A stretch of DNA of 64,000 nucleotides from Leptospira sp. (GTDB lineage: Bacteria > Spirochaetota > Leptospiria > Leptospirales > Leptospiraceae): the NCBI GenBank assembly GCA_027531445.1, contig JAPZRK010000008.1, positions 20,957 to 84,956 on the forward strand, read 5' to 3'. Each line of letters opens with the position of its first letter. The stretch's first letter is position 1. The position numbers and the translations under genes are program-made. Below are positions 41,881-50,046 of the stretch, piece by piece. The notes under the pieces are model-generated. The model saw nothing but the letters and a program-made list of their open reading frames with translations. It had not been told where the DNA came from and made no database searches.

Positions 41881-43805
41881 AACTTTCGAATTGAGACCAT
41901 CGTAATGTCATCATGTTGGTCCTTTGATTTCATAAAAGTTTTTATCTCGGAATAAATACCTTCTAGAATCTGTTTGGGTTCCTTAGCAATCATTCGTTTA
42001 AAAAATTCTTTCAGAGCAAGCTCTCCGAACTGTTCTTCTTGTTCGTTGTATGCCTCAGTTACCCCGTCTGTAAACATTAGGATTGTATCCTTTGGTCGGA
42101 TATCGATTTCAACTTCATTTTTAAATCGAGAGATATCTTCCGCGATACCCAATATGACACCGCCTGAATCAACTTCTTCTATTTCACCTGAACTTGCTCT
42201 ATGTAAATAGAAAACTCCGTGTCCAGCTCCAGAAACAAGGAGTTGATTTGAGTCAAGACTCCATTTGATCAAAATGAGGCTCATAAACCTCGGAGTCACT
42301 GCATCTTTATAACTTGAATAGAGATAATTATTGATGTCATTGATGATTTCCCACGGCGAATCCTTTACACGGACAAGCGAGTGTAAGATCGTACGCACTG
42401 TTGCCATAACAAGACCAGCCGCGACTCCTTTTCCACTGACATCTCCAATGCATAAAAAAAGTTCTTTTTCGTTAGGGGAAAGTATATAATCATAATAATC
42501 CCCTCCGATACCTCGAGCAGGTACCATAAATCCGCCGAATTTTAAAGATGTGGATTCAGGTATCCTTCTTGGAAGGAGAGTGGATTGAATTTCCTTTGCA
42601 ATCTCGATTTCCTTTTCAAGTCTTTCTTTCTTTGAAAGGTTTTCATAAAGGGAAGCATTTTCCATGGTTATGCGAGCAAGTGATACAAATGCATTGAGTG
42701 CTTCGATTTCATCTTGTGGAAATCGGGTATCTGGCTTTGCCAGGACAAATACACAGTCCTTGCCATCATCCAAGGTAACGGGGAGCACAACCACTTCCTT
42801 GCCAATGACACCTAGTGCGTGAAATGCAGTATATTCCTTCGGATCTACAGTTTGTGTCTCTTTTACATTTAGCAAATGGAACAAACTAGTCACATTGATC
42901 GTACTCGTTTCTGTATCGATTTGAAAATTGTCCAAATCTCTACTTAATTTGAACATTTTAACACTCATTGTTTGCTTCGGTCGTTCGATCAAACAAGCAA
43001 CAGTCGATTCTACGATACCGGACAAAGTAAGCAAAATCATCCGGATCATCTCGTTATGATTATCTAAATAAAGTTTACTGAGAGTTAGAGCGGCTGTATG
43101 TAAGCTTTGAAAATTCTTAGATTGGTTTTGAGATTTGGAATATAATAGTGAATTTCGTAAAGAGACTGCAAATTGACCTACAACTAATTTTAGAATATCT
43201 TGGTCTTCTTCGTATTGGGATATATCTTCTTCATCATAATCAACTGCTAACATCCCTACTGCGGTATTTGCATATAAGATTGGAATGATGAGCTGTGATT
43301 TTGTTCCCGTAAGCTCAGAATAGAATTTATAAAATGGATGAGTTTGATCCGAGAGCGAATAAAAAATAGTCTCTCGTTTTGCCATACTTTCAACCAACAC
43401 TCCGAAACTTAAGTCGTAATCTATGTGAATCCGTTTGATGGCTCGTTGTAAGCTTTTCTGAGTTGCAGAATAATATGCAAGCCGAATATCACCTAACTCA
43501 AGGTTTGCTATAAAAATTGCTAACTTTTCTCTTTTCAATCTATCCCGAATGAGTTCTGTAAACCGAAAGAGCAAATCTTCGAGACCCATTGAAGAGTTAA
43601 AGAGGGATAAACAATCTAACAAAAATTCTGTCTTTTCTTCGGAGCTGAGTACTGTTTTTTCCAGCCTCGGTATCTTTCGTTTTTCTAAGATCCATTCTTT
43701 GTCGCAAGTTCGACAGAAGAACCGTCCTTGTTTTGTTACACCGTCAGGAAGTTGGGGTTCTTGACATAATAAACAGAATGTTTCTTCGACCATATCAGCT
43801 TTCAT
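41877..43805 (-). CDS. GAF-domain PP2C (SpoIIE/RsbU-type) phosphatase with zinc-ribbon N-terminus
   Basis: A 642-residue soluble protein. Residues 10-40 have CxxC pairs ('FCLLCQEP', 'FFCRTCDKEW') that suggest zinc. Two GAF-like domains follow (about 55-210 and 245-390), then a linker helix ('EIEIAKEIQSTLLPRRIP') typical of RsbU-type proteins, and a PP2C domain with 'GIGGDYYDY', 'IGDVSGKGVAAGLVMA' and 'FTDGVTEAYN' holding the metal-binding aspartates. Such enzymes dephosphorylate anti-anti-sigma factors in partner-switching. It heads an operon with tilS and engB and is divergent from a sigma-54 activator that also has two GAF domains. Confidence 0.9.
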   Translation of the reverse strand: MKADMVEETFCLLCQEPQLPDGVTKQGRFFCRTCDKEWILEKRKIPRLEKTVLSSEEKTEFLLDCLSLFNSSMGLEDLLFRFTELIRDRLKREKLAIFIANLELGDIRLAYYSATQKSLQRAIKRIHIDYDLSFGVLVESMAKRETIFYSLSDQTHPFYKFYSELTGTKSQLIIPILYANTAVGMLAVDYDEEDISQYEEDQDILKLVVGQFAVSLRNSLLYSKSQNQSKNFQSLHTAALTLSKLYLDNHNEMIRMILLTLSGIVESTVACLIERPKQTMSVKMFKLSRDLDNFQIDTETSTINVTSLFHLLNVKETQTVDPKEYTAFHALGVIGKEVVVLPVTLDDGKDCVFVLAKPDTRFPQDEIEALNAFVSLARITMENASLYENLSKKERLEKEIEIAKEIQSTLLPRRIPESTSLKFGGFMVPARGIGGDYYDYILSPNEKELFLCIGDVSGKGVAAGLVMATVRTILHSLVRVKDSPWEIINDINNYLYSSYKDAVTPRFMSLILIKWSLDSNQLLVSGAGHGVFYLHRASSGEIEEVDSGGVILGIAEDISRFKNEVEIDIRPKDTILMFTDGVTEAYNEQEEQFGELALKEFFKRMIAKEPKQILEGIYSEIKTFMKSKDQHDDITMVSIRKL

Positions 43806-43870
43806 TTAAGGTGCACTCATTAGATGAGATCGATCCCTTTCGACAAGTATTTTCCAAAAAGGAGGCAAGC

Positions 43871-43887
43871 TGGTACACTTTATGCTT
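43871..43887 (+). promoter_or_regulatory. Possible sigma-54-type -24/-12 site
   Basis: TGGTAC-ACTTTA-TGCTT has GG at 43872-43873 and GC at 43884-43885 with exactly ten bases between, matching the sigma-54 spacing (TGGCAC-N5-TTGC). It reads towards the sigma-54 activator gene at 44050. A GG-N10-GC match alone is common, so confidence is low. Confidence 0.25.
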
Positions 43888-44049
43888 AAACAATAGGCAA
43901 AAGAGCATTTTTCTTTCTAAAAAGGGAAAATTCGTAACCAAATGCTGTAAACTTAGATAAAATGTATAAAATATGAACAAAGGTTGCAAATTTTGTACGA
44001 TAGGTTTTGTATTTATAATTAGCAGAGAGTGGGATTTGAGAGCAACGAT

Positions 44050-46170
44050 ATGATGACTAAAAAGTTTAACCCGATCCAATCGATACATGAAGTCGCAACT
44101 GCGATGAATTCAACCCAAGATCCCGATGGCCTTCTGGAGCTGATTCTTGACAGGTGCATTCACATTTGCGGAGTGGAGTCAGGTTCTTTGATGCTAATCG
44201 ATGAAAAATTGGGTGTACTAGATGTAGTTACTTCTCGCGGTATGAACCAACAAATTCTAAGAGATACGAAACTCAAAATTGGTCAGGGAATCACTGGGAT
44301 GGCGGCATCCTCTGGCAAACCAAAACTCATCAATGATGTTTCAAAAGATCCTGATTATATTCAGGTGAAGGAAGAAATCAAATCCGAGTTAGTTGCTCCA
44401 ATGATTGTAGATGATGCTGTGATCGGAATTTTATCGCTCGACTCAAATCGGTTAGATGCCTTTACCCCAGAGATGTTGGAAACCGTGAGTGTCCTTGCCA
44501 ACCAAGCAGGACAAATCTTTAAAAACTTACAAACCATTCGAAATTTAGAACAAAAAACAAAGATCCAGGCGACCTTAATTGAGATTTCGAAGGTTGTTAC
44601 GTCAACGCTAGATTTGAATGAAATTTTTGAATCAATCATGGTCACAATTGAAAAATCACTTCGTTTGGAGAAAGGAAGTATCGTCCTCTATCAAAAGGAA
44701 GAAGCAGTCTTACGAATTGTTGCCGCTTCTGGATTGTCACCTGAAGAAATCGAAAAAGGTGCATACCAACCAGGTGAAGGAATTACGGGAAGAGTGTTCG
44801 AAACCGGTGAAGCCATTATTGTTGAATCAGTTGCAACTCATCCTGATTTTTTGAATCGTGTCGGCTATATGTCGCACTTTAAACATGATCCACATAGCGT
44901 AAGTTTATTATGTGCCCCAATATTGAGTGAACAAACCATACTGGGAGTTGTAAATGTTTTTATCGTCCAGAACAAACATACAGATTTAAAATCCTATTTA
45001 GACTTTTTGCAGGTAGTTGCCTCTATCATTTCACAATCTATCAAAATACAGACATTAGTTGAAGATGCAAAGAAAGAAATTTCTCGAGAAAATATCCAAT
45101 TAAAAAGAGAGTTAAAAAATAAATACAAATTTGGAACACTCATCGGTAAAGCTACGGCGATGGAAAAGATGTTCGAAAAAATCCAATTGGTTGCGGATTC
45201 ACGTGCATCGGTACTGATTACGGGAGAGTCTGGAACCGGAAAAGAAATGATTGCGAACGCGATTCATTACAATAGCGCAAGATCAGAGAATCCTTTCGTA
45301 AAAATCAATTGTGCCGCGATTCCAGAAAACCTACTCGAAAGTGAACTTTTTGGTCATAAAAAAGGTTCCTTCACTGGTGCTGTCAGCGATAAAAAAGGAA
45401 AGTTTGAATTAGCTGATACGGGAACTATTTTTTTAGATGAAATCGGAGAGATGGATTTGAATCTTCAATCAAAACTTCTTCGTGTTCTTCAAGAGCGTGA
45501 GATAGAAGCTGTAGGTTCAACGAAGGCAAAAAAAGTTGATGTAAGAATCATTGCGGCAACAAATGCAGAGCTCGAGCAGTTAGTAGCTGAAAAAAAGTTT
45601 AGGGCAGATTTGTTTTATCGTTTGAACGTTGTTAAGATTAACACACCAGCACTTAGAGAAAGATCAGAAGACATCCCATTGCTTATCAATCATTTCCTTG
45701 ATAAATATGCAAAAGAAAACAATAAAAACATCAAAGGTGTCACTAGAGAAGCAAGTCGTTTGTTATTAAAATACCGTTGGCCAGGTAATGTTAGAGAACT
45801 TGAAAATGTAATCGAAAGAGCAGTAGTTTTGGCACAGGATGAGCTTTTAACTGAAGATGACTTTTCTGATTTGGTGATAGGAGTAGATACAAATATCGAG
45901 ACATCGCCAGATGTATCCAATGTAACAACGAGTGAAGCATCTCTTGCTGGTGCCGAGGCATTGGATTTATCTTCTGGGAAACTAACACCTCATCAGTTGG
46001 ACAATCTGGACGGACAAGCTATGGAAATTATTGTTAACGAAGTCGAAGCTCGATTGATTCAGTATGCGATGAAAAAATTCAGGTACACCAAAACAAGAGT
46101 AGCAAAGTATCTTGGTATCAATCGAAACACTTTGGATAAAAAGATTAAAGAACTTAATATCGAATACTAA
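44050..46170 (+). CDS. Sigma-54-dependent transcriptional activator with two GAF domains
   Basis: A protein of about 706 residues from the ATG at 44050, which has a GAGAG leader; an upstream GTG is possible. Two GAF domains (about 15-165 and 185-335) precede a AAA+ domain (about 355-590) with Walker A 'GESGTGKEM', the sigma-54-contacting loop 'GSFTGAV' (GAFTGA with Ser in place of the first Ala), Walker B 'FLDEIGEMD' and the arginine-finger region 'FRADLFYRLNV'. The C-terminal Fis-type HTH is 'KTRVAKYLGINRNTLDKKIK'. This is the NifA-like arrangement, with small-molecule sensing expected through GAF. Target genes are not evident from the window. Confidence 0.95.
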   Translation: MMTKKFNPIQSIHEVATAMNSTQDPDGLLELILDRCIHICGVESGSLMLIDEKLGVLDVVTSRGMNQQILRDTKLKIGQGITGMAASSGKPKLINDVSKDPDYIQVKEEIKSELVAPMIVDDAVIGILSLDSNRLDAFTPEMLETVSVLANQAGQIFKNLQTIRNLEQKTKIQATLIEISKVVTSTLDLNEIFESIMVTIEKSLRLEKGSIVLYQKEEAVLRIVAASGLSPEEIEKGAYQPGEGITGRVFETGEAIIVESVATHPDFLNRVGYMSHFKHDPHSVSLLCAPILSEQTILGVVNVFIVQNKHTDLKSYLDFLQVVASIISQSIKIQTLVEDAKKEISRENIQLKRELKNKYKFGTLIGKATAMEKMFEKIQLVADSRASVLITGESGTGKEMIANAIHYNSARSENPFVKINCAAIPENLLESELFGHKKGSFTGAVSDKKGKFELADTGTIFLDEIGEMDLNLQSKLLRVLQEREIEAVGSTKAKKVDVRIIAATNAELEQLVAEKKFRADLFYRLNVVKINTPALRERSEDIPLLINHFLDKYAKENNKNIKGVTREASRLLLKYRWPGNVRELENVIERAVVLAQDELLTEDDFSDLVIGVDTNIETSPDVSNVTTSEASLAGAEALDLSSGKLTPHQLDNLDGQAMEIIVNEVEARLIQYAMKKFRYTKTRVAKYLGINRNTLDKKIKELNIEY

Positions 46171-46964
46171 ACGATTTCATCGGGAAAATGATTCATGTGT
46201 AATACTTTCCCTGTTTGTATCGAATTTTCTAAAGCACTATGGATGTACTCTTTAGCATGTCCAACTGCTTCTACAAGTGACATTCCTCTTGCTAAGTAGG
46301 CAGTGATTGCAGAAGAGTATGTACAACCTGTTCCATGTGTATTTTTATTTTGAAGGTATTTCTTTTTGAATTCATAGATGGATTTTCCATCAAAGAGGAC
46401 ATCCACTGCATCGATGGCATTTTTCAAATGACCACCCTTCAATAAAATTGGAACATGAAAGAGATCATATAGATTTTTTGCAGCTTTTTCTAACTCATCA
46501 TAAGAAGCGATGTGTTCTCCGAGAAGGTGAGAGGCCTCATCAAGATTTGGAGTGAGTAGGGTGGCAAGAGGAATCAGTGTTGATTTCATAGATTCGATAG
46601 CGTCGTCTTGCAGAAGTTTGGCTCCGCTAGTCGCAATCATCACCGGATCGACTACCACTTTTATCTCTTTGTGTTTAGCTAAAATTTCGCCAACGGTCAT
46701 GATTATGCTTTTTGAAAATAACATACCTGTTTTTGCTGCGTTGACGGGAAAGTAGTCAAGAACCGCAGATAGCTGTTGTTTGATAAAACTTGCCGGTATT
46801 TCGTGAATGGCAGAAACTCCATCAGGATTTTGAGCCGTCAAACATGTGAAAACAGTCGTTCCAAAAGTAGATAATGAGGAAAAAGTTTTCAAATCTGCTT
46901 GGACTCCCGCACCTCCACCTGTATCCGAGCCAGCAATTGTCAGAGTGATTGGGTAATTTTTCAT
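46167..46964 (-). CDS. thiD: Hydroxymethylpyrimidine/phosphomethylpyrimidine kinase ThiD
   Basis: A 265-residue ribokinase-fold enzyme that phosphorylates HMP and HMP-P in thiamine synthesis. Diagnostic blocks: 'TIAGSDTGGGAGVQADLK' at the N-terminus, 'GTTVFTCLTAQNP', 'KTGMLFS', 'VVVDPVMIATSG', 'LTPNLDEA' and 'THGTGCTYSSAI' with the catalytic Asp/Gly/Cys region. I see no thiamine riboswitch in front of the gene: the ATL gene stop is 3 bases upstream. The 3' end overlaps the stop of the convergent activator gene by four bases. Confidence 0.95.
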   Translation of the reverse strand: MKNYPITLTIAGSDTGGGAGVQADLKTFSSLSTFGTTVFTCLTAQNPDGVSAIHEIPASFIKQQLSAVLDYFPVNAAKTGMLFSKSIIMTVGEILAKHKEIKVVVDPVMIATSGAKLLQDDAIESMKSTLIPLATLLTPNLDEASHLLGEHIASYDELEKAAKNLYDLFHVPILLKGGHLKNAIDAVDVLFDGKSIYEFKKKYLQNKNTHGTGCTYSSAITAYLARGMSLVEAVGHAKEYIHSALENSIQTGKVLHMNHFPDEIV

Positions 46965-46967
46965 AGA

Positions 46968-47291
46968 TTAACTTGGCCATCCATATTTTTGAAAATCGAT
47001 CGTATCTGTTGAATCAAAAATGATCCCCTCTTTGATTAAAAGAGATTTTTGGAGATTGGCTCTAAATAAATCCCCTTTAAATGTAATTTGACCTTTTGCA
47101 TTGACGACACGCTGCCAAGGAATTTCATTTTTTAAATCACCTTTTTTTATAGCATTCAATGCATATCCAACAGCCCTTGCGGCTCTTGGACTACCTAGGA
47201 TAAGGGCAATCGTTCCATAATTTGTCACTTTTCCTTTGGGGATTTGTTTTACAATGGAATAGACTTGATCATAAAAACTATGTTCTTTCAT
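46968..47291 (-). CDS. Alkyltransferase-like protein (ATL)
   Basis: A 107-residue protein with the O6-alkylguanine-DNA-alkyltransferase DNA-binding fold ('YSIVKQIPKGKVTNYGTIA', 'RAARAVGYALN'). The usual catalytic PCHR is 'PWQR', that is, Trp replaces the acceptor cysteine. Such ATL proteins bind O6-alkylguanine without repairing it and hand the lesion to nucleotide excision repair. It is first in a two-gene unit with thiD. Its length and the Trp are typical of ATL, so the call does not depend on neighbours. Confidence 0.9.
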   Translation of the reverse strand: MKEHSFYDQVYSIVKQIPKGKVTNYGTIALILGSPRAARAVGYALNAIKKGDLKNEIPWQRVVNAKGQITFKGDLFRANLQKSLLIKEGIIFDSTDTIDFQKYGWPS

Positions 47292-47355
47292 TTCAAAAAA
47301 GGCATTTACCTACCAACTTAGAATTCCATCTTTTATTAATCGACATTTTAAAATA

Positions 47356-48243
47356 ATGAAAATTTCCGAATACGCCAAGCATTTGTTACTGAGTGAATCA
47401 ATTGAAGATAAATTGCTTCCTCCTTCCACTACCTGGGAGGAAGAGGGAGATTTGTTACCTTTGCGTATCGAAAAGCCGATTCGAAGTAAACAACTTCAAT
47501 TCTCAGATAAAAAATCGAAAATTCCTAGGCTTGAGCATTTGAACCAAATATCAGCTCGTGGACTGACCTTACATCACTTTGCCAATCATGAACTTATGGC
47601 GATTGAACTTTTTGCATGGGCTCTACTTGCATTTCCGGATGTTTCAAGAAGCATCCGAATGGGATTTTTAAAAACCATTGCGGAGGAGCAAACTCATTTA
47701 CGTATGTATCTGGAACGTATGCACTCATTCGGTATCGGTTTTGGCGATATTCCTGTTAACTATTTATTCTGGAAACAAACGCATCGTATGACAACTGTTG
47801 AGCGGTTTTCAGCAATTTTATCACTCACATTTGAAGGTGCAAATCTTGATTATTCTCAAATCTATGCACAGGCCTTTTTATATCATGGGGATATAGAAAC
47901 GGCGGAAATTATGATTAGAATATTTGAGGATGAAGTAAAACATGTAAAGCGGGGTGTCCAGATTCTAAAAAAATCAATACCCACAGAACAGACTGATTGG
48001 GATCAGTATCGTTCCTTAATTGAATATCCCTTTACTCCACGAAGAGCAAAGGGATATTTTTATTTTGGGGAGACTCGGAGAATGTCTGGCCTGTCTGAGC
48101 ATTTCGTAAATGGTCTTGACTCTTACCGCGATGAATACACAGACAGAATCAACTTAAATGGTCTTGGCCAAATCAAAATCAAGGATCGGATATTGAGAAA
48201 AACGGACTTGCAGAATCCAAATCTTTACCTGCAAATGTTATAG
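47356..48243 (+). CDS. DUF455-type ferritin-like protein
   Basis: A 295-residue helical protein. The metal-ligand pattern of ferritin-like di-iron proteins is visible: 'HHFANHELMAIELFAW' (Glu and His), 'IAEEQTHLRMYLERM' (E-x-x-H), 'LTFEGANLDYSQIY' (Glu) and 'FEDEVKHVKRG' (E-x-x-H). DUF455 proteins are related to tRNA-hydroxylase-like ferritin folds but their substrate is unknown. A leader sequence is lacking; the ATG follows an AT-rich stretch. It is 20 bases from the cytochrome gene and may be cotranscribed, which would fit a redox function; that is inference. Confidence 0.85.
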   Translation: MKISEYAKHLLLSESIEDKLLPPSTTWEEEGDLLPLRIEKPIRSKQLQFSDKKSKIPRLEHLNQISARGLTLHHFANHELMAIELFAWALLAFPDVSRSIRMGFLKTIAEEQTHLRMYLERMHSFGIGFGDIPVNYLFWKQTHRMTTVERFSAILSLTFEGANLDYSQIYAQAFLYHGDIETAEIMIRIFEDEVKHVKRGVQILKKSIPTEQTDWDQYRSLIEYPFTPRRAKGYFYFGETRRMSGLSEHFVNGLDSYRDEYTDRINLNGLGQIKIKDRILRKTDLQNPNLYLQML

Positions 48244-48263
48244 GAAATAAAGGAAACTCTAAC

Positions 48264-48671
48264 ATGAAAATTCTATTCACATCCACCATTTTACTTTTTT
48301 GTCTCAGTGCTATCTTTATGATCAGCGCAGAGAAAAAAGGAAAAAAGTTTGTCTCTGAACTGACTCTTCACGACTTTATGGAAGATTATACAAAACCTGC
48401 GACAAAGTTATACGAAAAACAAAACAACGCCGAATATCTAAACAAGATTCTAGATAAAGTGCCAGCGATGGCGCCAGCAGACCAACAAGCTGAATGGAAA
48501 GAAATCATCGATGCCAAAGTCGCGATCGGAAAACCAGAGGATTCATGTAAGTCCTGTCACACCAAGTTTAAGAAGGAATACAAGAAAAATTATCGTAAGA
48601 AGTTGATTGCTGTTCCGGAAGAATTCAAAAACTTTCCGGAAGAGATTAGAACTCTTCTAAAAAAGAAGTGA
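48264..48671 (+). CDS. Secreted mono-haem cytochrome c-like protein
   Basis: A 135-residue protein with a signal peptide (about 1-22, 'LSAIFMISAE') and one haem-binding motif 'CKSCH' near residue 95. The four amphipathic helices before and after it, with the motif close to the C-terminal end, resemble class II cytochromes (c' type). The tail is lysine-rich. It has a clear AAAGGAAAC leader. It should receive or donate electrons in the periplasm; the partner is unknown. It is downstream of the ferritin-like gene. Confidence 0.82.
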   Translation: MKILFTSTILLFCLSAIFMISAEKKGKKFVSELTLHDFMEDYTKPATKLYEKQNNAEYLNKILDKVPAMAPADQQAEWKEIIDAKVAIGKPEDSCKSCHTKFKKEYKKNYRKKLIAVPEEFKNFPEEIRTLLKKK

Positions 48672-48731
48672 TCAACTTAATTAAATCTTAATCCGAAGGA
48701 GTGGATCTTAATCTGCGGTAACTTGCTTTTC

Positions 48732-48770
48732 TTTGAGCATTATGTTTAAATTGTATGCATAATGTTCAAA
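48732..48770. promoter_or_regulatory. Long imperfect palindrome covering the porin start codon
   Basis: TTTGAGCATTATG (48732-48744) and CATAATGTTCAAA (48758-48770) are inverted complements at 12 of 13 positions with a 13-base centre. The ATG of the porin gene (48762) lies in the right arm. It could be a protein operator or a mRNA hairpin that hides the start. There is no Shine-Dalgarno sequence. Confidence 0.6.
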
Positions 48771-49967
48771 GAATTCCGAATCTTTTTCGCAGTTTTTCTC
48801 GCTCTTAACGTTCTCCCCATAGCTTCCGAGTCGAATCAAAAAGACATTCCCAAGGATTTTTCCGCAGAACCGATCCTACCCAAGTCCCTCAAACTGGGTG
48901 CGTTCGTAGATGCTTATTACTTAAATAATAACAACCTACCTAAATCTACCGAGAGAAAATTTACGACGCAAGGTGTAAGAAATAACGAGTTCAATATCAA
49001 TCTCGCCCATATCGATGTAAAAGTTGAAGAAGATAAATACCGAGGCCGTCTCGCCTTACAATGGGGAACATCAGTTAATACAAATTATGCTGGTGAAATT
49101 TCAAAAGACATCGGTTCAAATCAAAATTCTGTAAAACATATCCAAGAAGCCTACGTTGGAATGAAGATTTCGAAAGCTACTTGGGTAGATGGTGGGATTT
49201 TTTTTGGCAATATTGGACATGAATCTTGGATCTCCCAGAATAATACTAATTATACGAGGGCATTGGCATTAGATTATGTACCCTATTATTCAGCTGGTGT
49301 AAAACTTTCGCATCAATTGTCAGACAAACTTAGTTTCCAACTCCAAATCCTAAATGGATGGCAAATTATCACAGACAATAATAGAGATAAGTCTTTTGGA
49401 AGCCAGGTAAAGTATATTGTGTTCTCAAATTTTACTATAACTCTGAATCAATACGTTGGCAATGATGCACCAGATAACGAGCGCAAACAATTGAGGCTAT
49501 ATAATAATACAATTATTGAATGGAAACCTTTAGATTGGCTCCAATTCGCAGGTCAATTCGACATTGGCGCTCAAAAAGCCAAACAAAGTCTGGTATATGA
49601 GCCCTGGTTACAAAATATAAATCCAAATATTTTTAACTCACCCTATCGAGATGCGGCGGCATCTGCTTATCGGCAATGGTATCATTGCACATTTTGGGTA
49701 AGTTTTAATCTTTCGCCAGACTACCGCTTGAGTTTTAGAGTCGAACGAATGTATGATCCGTTACAAGTAGTTGCAAGCACCGGGACTCGAAATGGATTTA
49801 TGACAAATGGTTATACGACCACATTCGATATACTCTCTTTTGATCCTGGGTTGTTACGATTTGAATATGTATATCGTCGGTCAGCTGATGCCGTGTTTGA
49901 GTATCGCGATTCTCTTACATCCAAAAAAGAAAACTTCGTTATTGTTGCATTCTCAATGAAGATCTAA
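48762..49967 (+). CDS. Outer-membrane porin-like protein (BBP2/OmpL type)
   Basis: A 401-residue protein with a signal peptide (about 1-24). The body fits the beta-barrel porin-2 pattern: 'LKLGAFVDAYYLNNNN' at the first strand, 'NNEFNINLAHIDVKVEE', 'AYVGMKISKATWVDGGIFFG' and 'GIFFGNIGHESWIS', 'YYSAGVKLSHQLSDKLSFQL' and a C-terminal strand ending in 'VIVAFSMKI'. The family forms outer-membrane channels or structural barrels of unknown substrate. The start codon is inside a long palindrome and has no obvious ribosome-binding site, which points to special control. Monocistronic by position. Confidence 0.85.
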   Translation: MFKEFRIFFAVFLALNVLPIASESNQKDIPKDFSAEPILPKSLKLGAFVDAYYLNNNNLPKSTERKFTTQGVRNNEFNINLAHIDVKVEEDKYRGRLALQWGTSVNTNYAGEISKDIGSNQNSVKHIQEAYVGMKISKATWVDGGIFFGNIGHESWISQNNTNYTRALALDYVPYYSAGVKLSHQLSDKLSFQLQILNGWQIITDNNRDKSFGSQVKYIVFSNFTITLNQYVGNDAPDNERKQLRLYNNTIIEWKPLDWLQFAGQFDIGAQKAKQSLVYEPWLQNINPNIFNSPYRDAAASAYRQWYHCTFWVSFNLSPDYRLSFRVERMYDPLQVVASTGTRNGFMTNGYTTTFDILSFDPGLLRFEYVYRRSADAVFEYRDSLTSKKENFVIVAFSMKI

Positions 49968-50046
49968 GCAAAATCAAAGAAATTTTATTTCTGATATTGC
50001 TAGACCTTCGCAAAGAATGATAGAGCGCAAAATTGAAACGAATCAA

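Noticed and set aside
43811..44088. Minus-strand ORF overlapping the intergenic region and the activator gene start
   Set aside because: It is antisense to the conserved start of the sigma-54 activator and shows no family pattern.
46965..47000. Thiamine riboswitch before thiD
   Set aside because: The gene follows the ATL gene by 3 bases and no TPP-element core sequences are visible nearby.
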